A stretch of DNA of 64,000 bases from Pseudoduganella danionis (GTDB lineage: Bacteria > Pseudomonadota > Gammaproteobacteria > Burkholderiales > Burkholderiaceae_D), in NCBI RefSeq assembly GCF_009720775.1, contig NZ_WNKW01000007.1, positions 1 through 64,000 on the forward strand. The letters are read 5' to 3'. The position numbers and the translations under genes were made by a program. Positions 12,901 to 18,779 of the stretch are shown one piece after another. The notes below the pieces were generated by a model that worked only from the letters and a program-made list of their open reading frames with translations, did not search any database and had not been told where the DNA came from. Each line of letters begins with the position of its first letter. Within the stretch, counting starts at the first letter, position 1.

Positions 12901-13134
12901 GGTCTGGCGGCGGCGCTGTCGAGCTTCGATGCAGCGGCCAGTGCCCCGGCATCGGCCAAGCTGGATCTGCCGGGCAGCAGCACGGCCGGCAGCACGGCGG
13001 CCGCGCTGGCCGATGCGATCAGCCGTTACGAGCAGCCGCTCAGCGGCAGCAGTGCGGCGGCCGATAGTGCCGAGTCGCTGCGCCTGAAAGCGCTGCAGAA
13101 CGGCCAGCACAGCGGTATCCTGGCTGCCAAGTAA
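3901..13134 (+). CDS. Giant octad-repeat protein 2, 3077 aa, probable type I secreted adhesin
   Basis: I start at ATG 3901 because AGGAG (3889-3893) sits 7 nt upstream; upstream in-frame TTG 3874 and ATG 3895 fit less well. There is no signal peptide: octads (consensus LTTDQIAA) begin within ten residues and continue to about residue 2815. Residues about 2818-2990 form the calcium-binding domain shared with the other two giants (DLNNDGINT, DRNHDGVINDGGELF, DTNSDGVVDAKD, DGNADGISDAAEL), then an Ala/Ser-rich tail ending HSGILAAK. The protein is Ser/Thr-rich (about two per octad, near 700 in all by estimate) with essentially no Cys or Trp in the repeats. HlyB/HlyD genes lie directly downstream behind a terminator, so type I export is inferred. 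The regular Ser/Thr placement makes it a plausible substrate of the neighbouring O-GlcNAc-transferase-like enzyme. Confidence 0.9.
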   Translation: MSIVPSMSTDQIAELATQTIAALATSELVILSSAQTRALTTDQIGALTTSQISALTTRQLTVGLTTDQVVALSSTQVGVLNSAQFNALATASVAALEAGDFAVLRSATIAGMATAQMLALTSDQVMALTTTQAAALTSAQMSGLTTANLAAMESQDVGALKTAFIAGLSTAQMAALTTDQIGALSTGQVAALSTSDLANGLSTNQVVALSSSQLATLSTTQFNALGTSAIAAIETADLIALKTTIIANLRTAQLVALSTDQFSNLTSSQIAALTTSSVQALTSDQVVSLNSTQVGNLSATQVAALSTLNLAAIETADISSLKSAAIAALTTAQAKALTTDQIAAMTTQQIASLNSAQVAAMTTAEIAAIEAADFSYLKTSAIANLSTAQSAALTTDQVAQMSTSQITALTTANLAAGLTTEQVVALSSSQLGALNTAQFAAISTANVAAIEVVDIAGLKTVNIANLKTSQLAALTTDQLAALSTGQISAITTATMQALTSDQAVALTSTQIAALSAGQVSALSTLDIASIVAANIGSLKTAAIAALSTAQTKALTTDQVVALSSLQVGALTSSQIGALGTAAIAAIETNDIGALKTVAIANLTTAQSAALTTDQFTQMGTAQFAAMTTANLAAGLTTDQVVAMNSAQFGALNSAQFGALSTADIAAIETADVATLKTSTIAVLASKQLAALTTDQLSSLNSAQIAAITTANMQALTSDQAVALTSSQIAALSAAQVAALSTLDIASIVAANIGSMKTAAIAGLSTSQIKALTTDQIVALSSLQIGALTSSQIGTLGTAAIAAIETNDIAALKTVAIANLTTAQSAALTTDQFTQMSTAQFAAMTTANLAAGLTTDQIVAMNSAQFGAFNSTQFGALSTADIAAIETADIVGLKTATIASLTTKQLAALTTDQFSNLSSGQIAAITTANMQALTSDQAVALTSSQVAALSAAQVAALSTLDIASIDAGDVGSIKSAAIAGLSTSQVKALTTDQVVALNSQQIGALTSSQITALGTAAIAAIETNDIGALKTAAIANLSTAQSAALTTDQITQITTAQFAAMTTANLAAGLSTDQVVAMNSAQFGALNSAQFGALSTSDIAAIETADIIGLKTATIATLTTKQLAALTTDQFSSLSSAQISAITTANMQALTSDQAVALTSTQIAALSAAQVSALSTLDIASIVAANIGSMKTAAIAGLSTSQIKALTTDQIVALSSLQIGALTSSQIGTLGTAAIAAIETNDIAALKTVAIANLTTAQSAALTTDQFTQMSTAQFAAMTTANLAAGLTTDQIVAMNSAQFGAFNSTQFGALSTADIAAIETADIVGLKTATIAALTTKQLAALTTDQFSNLSSAQIAAITTANIQALTSDQAVALTSSQVAALSAAQVAALSTLDIASIDAGDVGSIKSAAIAGLSTSQVKALTTDQVVALNSQQIGALTSSQITALGTAAIAAIETNDIAALKTAAIANLSTAQTAALTTDQFTQMSTAQFAAMTTANLAAGLSTDQVVAMNSAQFGALNSAQFGALSTSDIAAIETADIIGLKTATIATLTTKQLAALTTDQFSSLSSAQISAITTANMQALTSDQAVALTSTQIAALSAAQVSALSTLDIASIVAANIGSMKTAAIAGLSTSQIKALTTDQIVALSSLQIGALTSSQIGTLGTAAIAAIETNDIAALKTVAIANLTTAQSAALTTDQFTQMTTAQFAAMTTANLAAGLTTDQIVAMNSAQFGAFSSVQFGALSTTDIAAIETADIVGLKTATIASLTTKQLAALTTDQLSNLSSGQIAAITTANMQALTSDQAVALTSSQIAALSANQVAALSTLDIASIDAGDIGSIKTAAIAALSSSQVKALTTDQVVALSSLQVGALTSSQITALGTAAIAAIETNDIAALKTAAIANLSTAQTAALTTDQFTQMSTAQFAAMTTANLAAGLSTAQVVAMNSAQFGALNSAQFGALTTSDIAAIETADIVGLKTAAIATLTSKQLAALTTDQFSSLSSAQISAITTANMQALTSDQAVALTSTQIAALSAAQVSALSTLDIASIVAANIGSMKTAAIAGLSTSQIKALTTDQVVAFSSLQIGALTSSQIGTLGTAAIAAIETNDIAALKTAAIAALTTAQSAALTTDQFTQMSTAQFSAMTTANLAAGLTTDQVVAMSSSQFGALNSAQFAALTTSDIAAIETADIVGLKTAIISALSTKQLAALTTDQLSSLNTAQIAAITTANVQVLTSDQAVALSSSQVAALSAAQVAALSTLDIASIVAANMAAMKTAAIAGLSTSQVKALTTDQIVALTSVQIGALTSTQVGTLSTGAIAAIETNDIAALKTAAIAGLTTAQSSVLSTDQITQMTTAQFAAMTTANLAAGLTTDQVVAMNSAQFGALNSAQFGVLTTADIAAIETADVVGLKTATIAALSTKQLAALTTDQLASLTSGQISAITTASIQALTTDQMVAMSSSQVGTLSSAQLAALSTQAIAAIDVADVSAIKTAAIGALNTAQTNALTTDQIAALSSLQIGALTSTQVGALGTAATVAIETNDIGALKTAAIANLRTAQVAALTTDQIGSLNTAQITALSTANLAAGLTTDQVVAMNTSQLAALSTSQVFAMTTSAIAAIETNDIGALKTAIINNLRTAQVAALTTDQITALSSAQISALSTASLQAALSTSQAAALTTLQASVLSSAQLSAFSTGAIAALSTSDLTVLKTAALAALATAQVAALTTDQIVAMSSVQVGVLSSTQIKALSTSQLVAIETADLVGLKTAALAALSTAQLASLTTDQIHSLTSAQICSITSAQVPGLTTDQIAALPSPLGTPLVLDLNNDGINTLNLSAGVNFDLLANGNKVNTGWVGGGDGLLALDRNHDGVINDGGELFGSGTTLATGQKASNGYAALAELDTNSDGVVDAKDAAFADLRVWVDGNADGISDAAELKTLADLGITKLNLDAKQNASLNNGNIVGITSTYETSDGSSHAAADVWFQMGAAAAGSSLSASVSGLAAALSSFDAAASAPASAKLDLPGSSTAGSTAAALADAISRYEQPLSGSSAAADSAESLRLKALQNGQHSGILAAK
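4501..11661 (+). repeat. Eleven tandem super-repeats of exactly 651 bp in giant gene 2
   Basis: Units begin at the Leu codon of the GL[ST]T[DN]Q motif at 4501, 5152, 5803, 6454, 7105, 7756, 8407, 9058, 9709, 10360 and 11011; a final partial unit starts at 11662. Every interval is 651 bp: 26 octads plus one nine-residue repeat (MTTANLAAG). A shorter first interval (4090-4500, 411 bp) precedes them. Marker octads IETAD, I(V/D)A and IETND occupy unit positions 5, 15 and 22. The lack of any length variation indicates strong register constraint or recent homogenisation. Confidence 0.95.
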
Positions 13135-13152
13135 GTCGCGCGCAATGCGCTG

Positions 13153-13187
13153 AAACGGCAGGGCCTGTGGCCCTGCCGTTTTTTTTT
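13153..13187 (+). terminator. Rho-independent terminator after giant gene 2
   Basis: A 13-bp perfect stem (AAACGGCAGGGCC / GGCCCTGCCGTTT) with a 3-nt TGT loop is followed directly by a run of T residues. It begins 18 bp after the stop codon and separates the structural gene from the secretion operon. Confidence 0.93.
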
Positions 13188-13218
13188 CTAGGCCGTGAAC
13201 AGGGCGGTAAACCGTGCT

Positions 13219-13268
13219 GTGTTCCAAGGACACAAAGTGTTCCTAGAGCAAGGGGGCTGGGTTAGAAT
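13219..13268 (+). promoter_or_regulatory. Candidate promoter/operator for the secretion operon
   Basis: TAGAAT at 13263-13268 could be a -10 box. Two direct copies of GTGTTCC (13219 and 13237, 18 bp apart) and an intervening GGACAC make a small dyad where the -35 and operator would be. The -35 match is poor, so this is a weak call, but the preceding strong terminator means some promoter is needed between 13188 and 13333. Confidence 0.3.
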
Positions 13269-13332
13269 CGACAGGCTGGCAAAGTAGTGCACCAATGCAA
13301 GCTGCGACCCGCAATTACTCTAGATCAGGCTT

Positions 13333-15483
13333 ATGCAAGATAAATTTCCCCATACCGCGATTCAGTGTCTGAGCGCTATAGCGCAGCACCATGGCTTGCA
13401 AATCAATCCGGAACGGCTGATCGACGACTATGCTTTGCGGGCCGAAGAGCCGGGCAATGGCGTGCTGTTGCGCATCGCTGCCGAGATCGGGCTCAAAGCC
13501 AAGGCCGATACGCTGGACTGGGCGCGCCTGATGGCGCAGGGCGGCGTGTTCCCGCTGATGGCCCGTCTGATCGATGGCAATATGGTCATCGTGGTGGGCG
13601 TCAAGGCCGGTGCCGACGGTGCGGCCGACCAGGTCGCCGTCCTCAATCCGGCCCATCCGAACGCGAGCGTGATGCTGGTGGCACGTAGCGATTTCGAGCA
13701 GCGCTGGCATGGCGAGGTGCTGTTCATCAAACGCCAGCATAGTTTGAGCGACCCCAACCAGCCATTTGGCCTGCGCTGGTTCATCCCCGAAATTCTCAAG
13801 CAGAAATCGGCCTTCCGCGATATTTTCATCGCCGCCATCGCCATGCAGTTGCTGGCACTGGCGTCGCCTATCTTCTTCCAGCTGGTGATCGATAAGGTGC
13901 TCACCCACCAGAGCGTGACCACCTTGCAGGTACTGGCCGTGGGCATCGTGGCGGCGCTGCTGTTCGATGCCACCTTTGGCTTCCTGCGCCAGACGCTCAC
14001 GCTGGCCGCTTCCAACAAGATCGATATGCGGTTGACGCGGCGCGTGTTCGGCCATTTGCTGTCGCTGCCGATCGATTTCTTTGAAACCACCAGCGCCGGG
14101 GTGGTAACGCGCCACATGCAGCAGCTCGAGAAAATCCGCAGCTTCCTGACCGGGCGGCTGTTCTTCACGGCGCTTGATCTGCTGGCTCTGCTGGTGTTCG
14201 TGCCCATCCTGTTCAGCTATTCGTTCAAGCTGGCGCTGATCGTGCTGCTGTTTGCCGGCATGATTGCACTGGTGGTGATGGCCATGGTGCCGACTTTCCA
14301 GCGCCGCCTGAATGCCTTGTATGCGGCCGAGGGCCAGCGTCAGGGCATGCTGGTGGAAACCATCCATGGCATGCGCACCGTCAAGGCGCTGGCCATCGAG
14401 CCTTCGCAGCGGCGCATCTGGGACCAGCGTTCGGCCGAAGCGATTACCATGCATTTCCGCGTCGGCCAGATTTCCATTGCCGGCAATGCCGTCACCGACT
14501 TCCTCGGCAAGCTGCTGCCCGTGATGCTGATCGTGGTCGGTGCGGCCGATGTGTTCGACAGCACCTTGTCGGTGGGCGCACTGATCGCGTTCCAGATGCT
14601 GTCGGGTCGCGTGACCCAGCCGCTGATTTCGATCGTGGGCCTGGTCAATGAATACCAGGAAACGGCGCTGTCGGTGCGCATGCTGGGTGAAGTGATGAAC
14701 CGCGCACCCGAAGGGCGTGCCGGTGCGAATGGTTTGCGCCCCGTGCTGCAGGGCGAAATCCGCTTCGACGATGTGACGTTCCGCTACCCGGGCGCGCAGG
14801 CGCTGGCGTTGGACAAGGCCCGCTTTACCATCGAGCCGGGTACGGTAGTGGGCATCGTTGGCCGTAGCGGTTCCGGCAAGACCACCTTGACCAAGCTGAT
14901 TCAGGGCCTGTATCCAGTGCAGGAAGGCATCGTGCGTTTCGATGGCATCGATGCGCGCGAAATCGAACTGTCGCACCTGCGCCGCCAGATCGGCGTAGTC
15001 CTGCAGGAAAACTTCCTGTTCCGTGGCACGGTGCGCGAAAACCTGTCCGTCACCAAGCCCGACGCTACCTTTGAAGAACTGGTGGAAGCGGCCGTGGCGG
15101 CCGGGGCGGATGAATTCATCGAGCGCCTGCCGATGGGCTATGACACCGTGCTGGAAGAAAATGCCTCGAATCTGTCCGGCGGCCAGAAACAGCGCCTGTC
15201 GATCGCCCGTACGCTGGTGGCGCGTCCGCGCATCCTGATTCTGGACGAAGCGGCGTCGGCGCTGGATCCGGAGTCGGAAGCCATCTTTATCAACAATCTG
15301 TCGCGCATCGCCGTGGGCCGTACGGTGGTGATGATTTCGCACCGCCTGTCCACGCTGGTGAATGCCGACAAGATCATGGTGATGCAACAGGGCCGGCTGA
15401 TGGATGCCGGACGTCATGAAGAACTGCTTACCCGTAGCGAAACTTACCAGCACTTATGGAACCAGCAAACAAGTCACCTCTAA
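13333..15483 (+). CDS. Type I secretion ABC transporter/permease, HlyB/LapB class
   Basis: This 716-residue inner-membrane exporter has the full HlyB layout: an N-terminal C39-peptidase-like domain (about 1-130), a membrane domain (about 150-420) with sequence like HlyB (ASPIFFQLVIDKVLTHQS), and an ATPase domain with Walker A GIVGRSGSGKTTLTK, Q-loop VVLQEN, signature LSGGQKQRLSIA, Walker B ILILDEAASALD and switch His (ISHRLSTL). In the C39-like domain the pattern CGxACL is matched by TAIQCL, so by alignment Thr8 stands at the catalytic Cys position and the domain is probably a non-cleaving substrate-docking domain, as in HlyB. The gene overlaps the adaptor gene by 28 bp. The obvious substrates are the giant repeat proteins. 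No TolC gene is present in the window. Confidence 0.95.
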   Translation: MQDKFPHTAIQCLSAIAQHHGLQINPERLIDDYALRAEEPGNGVLLRIAAEIGLKAKADTLDWARLMAQGGVFPLMARLIDGNMVIVVGVKAGADGAADQVAVLNPAHPNASVMLVARSDFEQRWHGEVLFIKRQHSLSDPNQPFGLRWFIPEILKQKSAFRDIFIAAIAMQLLALASPIFFQLVIDKVLTHQSVTTLQVLAVGIVAALLFDATFGFLRQTLTLAASNKIDMRLTRRVFGHLLSLPIDFFETTSAGVVTRHMQQLEKIRSFLTGRLFFTALDLLALLVFVPILFSYSFKLALIVLLFAGMIALVVMAMVPTFQRRLNALYAAEGQRQGMLVETIHGMRTVKALAIEPSQRRIWDQRSAEAITMHFRVGQISIAGNAVTDFLGKLLPVMLIVVGAADVFDSTLSVGALIAFQMLSGRVTQPLISIVGLVNEYQETALSVRMLGEVMNRAPEGRAGANGLRPVLQGEIRFDDVTFRYPGAQALALDKARFTIEPGTVVGIVGRSGSGKTTLTKLIQGLYPVQEGIVRFDGIDAREIELSHLRRQIGVVLQENFLFRGTVRENLSVTKPDATFEELVEAAVAAGADEFIERLPMGYDTVLEENASNLSGGQKQRLSIARTLVARPRILILDEAASALDPESEAIFINNLSRIAVGRTVVMISHRLSTLVNADKIMVMQQGRLMDAGRHEELLTRSETYQHLWNQQTSHL

Positions 15484-16823
15484 GCTTCAAGCGCCGCGCC
15501 AAGGATGAAACGGAAATCGAGTTTCTGCCGGACGCGGATGCAATCGAGCGCGGTCCCCTGCCCAAGTCGGTACGCCTGACGCTGCATGTGCTGCTGGCGG
15601 CGTTTGCCTTCTTCATCATCTGGGCTTGCGTCTCGCCGGTCGAAAAAATCGTCGTGGCGCACGGCCGGCTGGTCAATCCGCTGCCGAATATCGTGGTGCA
15701 GCCGCTCGATACCTCCATCATCCAGAGCATCGATGTGCGGGTCGGTCAGGTGGTCAAGAAAGGCCAGGTGCTGGCCACGCTGGATCCGACGTTTACCGCA
15801 GCCGACGAACAGCAACTGCGCATCCGCCGCGACAGTCTGGATAACCAGACGGCCGGCTTGCGCGCCGAACTGGCGGGCCAGGCCGGTCCGCGCAGCGGCG
15901 CCACGGCCAGTGCCGACGCCCAGTTGCAGGCACAACTGGCCAGCGAGCGCAAAGCCAATTACGAGGCGCAGAAAACCAAGATGGAGCAGAACATCGCCCG
16001 TCTCGAGCATGGGCTGGAAACCAACCGGCATGACCAGTCGATACTGGCGCAGCGGGTCAAGTCGCTGCGCGAAGTGGAAGCCATGCAGGAACAGCTGATG
16101 GCGGAACAGTTCGGCGCCAAGATGCATTTGCTGGAAGCGCGCGACCGCCGTCTCGAAGTCGAGCGCGACATGGATATGCAGCGTAACAAGGCCGTCGAAA
16201 TGGCCAGCGAGCTGGCCGCCGCCAAAGCCGAGCGTGCTGCGTTCGAGCGTAGCTGGCGGCAGAAAGCCATGGAAGACCTGCTGAGCGCCACGCGTGACCG
16301 CGACGGCATCAATGAACAACTGGCCAAGGCCGACAAGCGCCACCGCGCGATCCGGCTGGTGGCACCGGCCGACGGGGTGGTGCTGGAAATCGCCAAGCTG
16401 TCGGTCGGTTCCATCGTGCGCGAAGCCGAGCCGCTGTTTACGCTGGTGCCGCTGGGCGCGCCGCTGGAAGCGGAAGTGCAGATCGATTCGCTCGATGTCG
16501 GCTATATCAAGCTCGGCGCGCAGGCCCACATCAAGGTCGATGCGTTCTCGTTCCAGCAGCACGGCATGTTGGAAGGCAAGGTCCGCACGCTGAGCCAGGA
16601 CGCCTTCAAGCGCGACACGGCCGACAAGAATGGCGGCGGCCTCGATGCGTATTACCTGAGCCGCATACCCTACACGGGCAGCTTGCGCAAAATGCCCGAG
16701 GGCACGCGTTTGCTGCCGGGCATGACGCTGACGGCGGAAGTGGTGGTGGGCCACCGCACGGTGATGTCCTACCTGCTGTACCCGCTCACACGCGCGCTTG
16801 ACGAATCGATACGTGAACCTTGA
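15456..16823 (+). CDS. Type I secretion membrane-fusion (adaptor) protein, HlyD family
   Basis: The 455-residue protein has a short cytosolic N-terminus, one transmembrane segment (about residues 43-65, LLAAFAFFIIWACV), a lipoyl-like half-motif (VVAHGRLV ... VVQPLDTSIIQSI), a long periplasmic coiled-coil region (about 140-285) and a C-terminal beta domain with the HlyD-family ending LLPGMTLTAEVVVGHRTVMSYLLYPL (shown in two pieces: LLPGMTLTAEVVVG, then HRTVMSYLLYPL). It would link the ABC exporter to an outer-membrane TolC-type channel encoded elsewhere. The start overlaps the exporter gene, implying translational coupling, and the stop overlaps the next possible start. Confidence 0.95.
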   Translation: MEPANKSPLSFKRRAKDETEIEFLPDADAIERGPLPKSVRLTLHVLLAAFAFFIIWACVSPVEKIVVAHGRLVNPLPNIVVQPLDTSIIQSIDVRVGQVVKKGQVLATLDPTFTAADEQQLRIRRDSLDNQTAGLRAELAGQAGPRSGATASADAQLQAQLASERKANYEAQKTKMEQNIARLEHGLETNRHDQSILAQRVKSLREVEAMQEQLMAEQFGAKMHLLEARDRRLEVERDMDMQRNKAVEMASELAAAKAERAAFERSWRQKAMEDLLSATRDRDGINEQLAKADKRHRAIRLVAPADGVVLEIAKLSVGSIVREAEPLFTLVPLGAPLEAEVQIDSLDVGYIKLGAQAHIKVDAFSFQQHGMLEGKVRTLSQDAFKRDTADKNGGGLDAYYLSRIPYTGSLRKMPEGTRLLPGMTLTAEVVVGHRTVMSYLLYPLTRALDESIREP

Positions 16824-16834
16824 CCGGAGCGCCC

Positions 16835-17617
16835 GTGTTTTCCATTATCATCGCCACCCATGACCGGCCCCTGCTGCTCAAGCGCACGCTGGAATCGCTG
16901 ATCGCCCAGACCTGCCAAGATTTCAAGGTCATCATCGTGTCCGATACGGCCAGCTATCTGCCGCCGTATCTGGAACTGACCCAGCTCGATGGCCGCTTCG
17001 ACTATGTGATACGGCGCAGCGGCGCGCCGGGTCCGGCGGCCAGCCGCAATCTGGGCCTGGCGCTGGCCGATGGCGAATACCTGCTATTCCTCGATGATGA
17101 CGATACGTTCCGGCCCGGCCATCTGGCCGCGCTCAAGGCGCGTTTGCTGCAGGACCGGCCGGCGCTGCTGTTCTGCGATTTTCAGGTGCTCAATGAAGAT
17201 CGCACGGTGATGCCGCCCACGCCGCTGTCGGGCCAGAGTATTTCGATCGCCGATGTCAGCAGCGACAGCGTGTATGTGCGCAACCGCATCCCGAATAGCT
17301 GTGTGGCCTACCGGCGCGATGTGCTGGCCGGGGTACGCAATGATGCCGAGCTGATTCTGTATGAAGACTGGGATTTCCTGCTGGCCGCCATGCAGGGCCG
17401 GCAACTGGTGCACTTTGCTAGCGATGGCGTAGTGATCCACAAGAGCCAGGCGACGGCACCGGAAAATATGCGGCGCGGCAATTCGCGCGACGACCAGATC
17501 GTCAACGTCATGCTGCAGCTGTACCGCAAACATCCGGCGCCCAATCTGGCTACCCGGCAAGCCCGTCAGGCTTTGCTGGCCAGCGCCGGCATCGTGCTCG
17601 ATCTGAGCCATTTTTAA
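16835..17617 (+). CDS. Family 2 glycosyltransferase
   Basis: This GT-A fold enzyme (260 residues from GTG 16835) shows the family 2 opening FSIIIATHDRPLLLKRTLES, the metal/nucleotide-binding LLFLDDDDTF near residue 90, and an acceptor-side YEDWDFLL. I prefer GTG 16835 because GGAG (16825-16828) precedes it by 6 nt; TTG 16820, overlapping the hlyD stop, is the alternative. Its place in the secretion operon ties sugar transfer to the exporter. It lacks transmembrane helices, so it is probably cytosolic. Donor and acceptor are unknown. Confidence 0.88.
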   Translation: MFSIIIATHDRPLLLKRTLESLIAQTCQDFKVIIVSDTASYLPPYLELTQLDGRFDYVIRRSGAPGPAASRNLGLALADGEYLLFLDDDDTFRPGHLAALKARLLQDRPALLFCDFQVLNEDRTVMPPTPLSGQSISIADVSSDSVYVRNRIPNSCVAYRRDVLAGVRNDAELILYEDWDFLLAAMQGRQLVHFASDGVVIHKSQATAPENMRRGNSRDDQIVNVMLQLYRKHPAPNLATRQARQALLASAGIVLDLSHF

Positions 17618-17651
17618 ACCCTAGCGACAATAACCTCCGAGAAGGAATGCC

Positions 17652-18701
17652 ATGTTTTTGACCGTAGAGAATGGTTTTATCGAGCGTCCGGCCGCGGTTG
17701 ACCGCGCCATCGTCGAACGTGTGATGGCCTCGTATAACAAGGCGAAAGCAGTGCAGAAAGATGCGCCGGAAGAGTATCAGGTCAGCCATATGTGGCTGCC
17801 CATCTATCAGGGCTTTATGGGCGACTTGATGCAGACGATGGCGAATCGCGACGTCGACAAGCTCATGAAGATTTACGGTAATTTCTTCCGCGACCAGAGC
17901 ACGATCGGCATCCATGGCATGCCCGTTGATATGCAGAGCACCTATTTCTCCGGCAATATCACGGAAGAAGCCAAGAGCAATTATCTGGCCGACGTGATGC
18001 ACCGCATGCAGATCTGGCTCGCTTCCATGGGCAAGACGCACAAACTGGAAGCTCTGCAGACGCCGCTGGTGGGCAATCCTTACGGCTTCTATATCGATGG
18101 CCAGTTCTTCCGTGCCGGGGTGGATTACCAGCACTACTATGCCACCATCATCAGCCGCCTGATCCGCAGCAAGCAGCACAAGACGGTGCTGGAACTGGGC
18201 GGCGGCTTCGGTGGCCTGGGCCACTTCCTGATGCGCGACAATCCCGACCTGACCTATATCGATGTGGATCTGCCCGAGAATATGGCGTTGAGCGCCTACT
18301 ACCTGCTGGCCGGTTGCCCCGACAAGAAGGTGGCGCTGTATGGTGAAATCGATCTGGCCACGGCCGATTTGAGCCAGTACGATGCGGTGGTGTTGCCGAA
18401 TTTTGCCATGGCGGAACTGAAGGACGATAGCGTTGACATGGCGTTCAATTCCTACAGTCTGGCGGAAATGTCGCTCAATAATGTGGCCAACTATGTGCGC
18501 CAGTTCAGCCGGCTGTCACGCAAATTCATCTACCACATCAACCACACGGCGATTCCGCCCGTGCGTTCGGATGACTTCGCGTTTGACTTCGAGAAGTTCG
18601 AACTGATTTCGCGCGCACCGGCGCTGTGGAATCTGGCACGCAATAAAGACATGGACGAGTTCGAGTACCTGTACAAGTCCAAGCACCTGAGCTTCGAGTA
18701 A
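17652..18701 (+). CDS. Putative sugar O-methyltransferase
   Basis: The 349-residue protein carries a SAM-binding motif VLELGGGFGGLGHFL near residue 176 followed by an acidic strand YIDVDLPENM, as in the putative sugar O-methyltransferase (NanM-like) group of carbohydrate clusters. A conserved NSYSLAEMS lies near residue 265. AGAAGGAA precedes the ATG by 6 nt. It is last in the + strand operon after the glycosyltransferase and probably methylates a glycan or nucleotide sugar made by the neighbouring cluster. The substrate is unknown. Confidence 0.75.
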   Translation: MFLTVENGFIERPAAVDRAIVERVMASYNKAKAVQKDAPEEYQVSHMWLPIYQGFMGDLMQTMANRDVDKLMKIYGNFFRDQSTIGIHGMPVDMQSTYFSGNITEEAKSNYLADVMHRMQIWLASMGKTHKLEALQTPLVGNPYGFYIDGQFFRAGVDYQHYYATIISRLIRSKQHKTVLELGGGFGGLGHFLMRDNPDLTYIDVDLPENMALSAYYLLAGCPDKKVALYGEIDLATADLSQYDAVVLPNFAMAELKDDSVDMAFNSYSLAEMSLNNVANYVRQFSRLSRKFIYHINHTAIPPVRSDDFAFDFEKFELISRAPALWNLARNKDMDEFEYLYKSKHLSFE

Positions 18702-18709
18702 GCGGAGTG

Positions 18710-18733
18710 GCTGCGCACCGGCCGGTGCGCAGC
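18710..18733. terminator. Perfect 24-nt palindrome between convergent operons, possible bidirectional terminator
   Basis: Each arm reads GCTGCGCACCGG on its own strand with no mismatch. It lies 8 bp after the methyltransferase stop and 46 bp from the end of the convergent minus-strand operon. A second GC-rich hairpin (CGGCAG 18756-18761 / CTGCCG 18773-18778) lies beside it. Neither has a T-run. Confidence 0.5.
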
Positions 18734-18779
18734 GTAAGGGCAACTAGCCAGCATACGGCAGGCGCGCGCGCGCTGCCGT

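Noticed and set aside
1..13134. RTX toxin (GGxGxDxUx nonapeptides)
   Set aside because: No such nonapeptides are present; calcium sites are confined to the EF-hand-like C-terminal domain.
3901..13134. Ice-binding protein, suggested by regular TxT-like arrays
   Set aside because: Thr positions are not strictly TxT, coils are eight residues rather than the known lengths, and nothing else supports it.
4660..13233. A stop-free frame of more than 2800 codons on the minus strand opposite giant gene 2, and a similar one opposite giant gene 1 (735-3623)
   Set aside because: The repeated codon pattern of the octads simply lacks antisense stops. The antisense product is Arg/Gln/His-rich, has no ribosome site and overlaps the gene and its terminator.
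16820..16834. TTG start of the glycosyltransferase overlapping the hlyD stop
   Set aside because: GTG 16835 has GGAG 6 nt upstream and begins right at the family's first strand; TTG remains possible.
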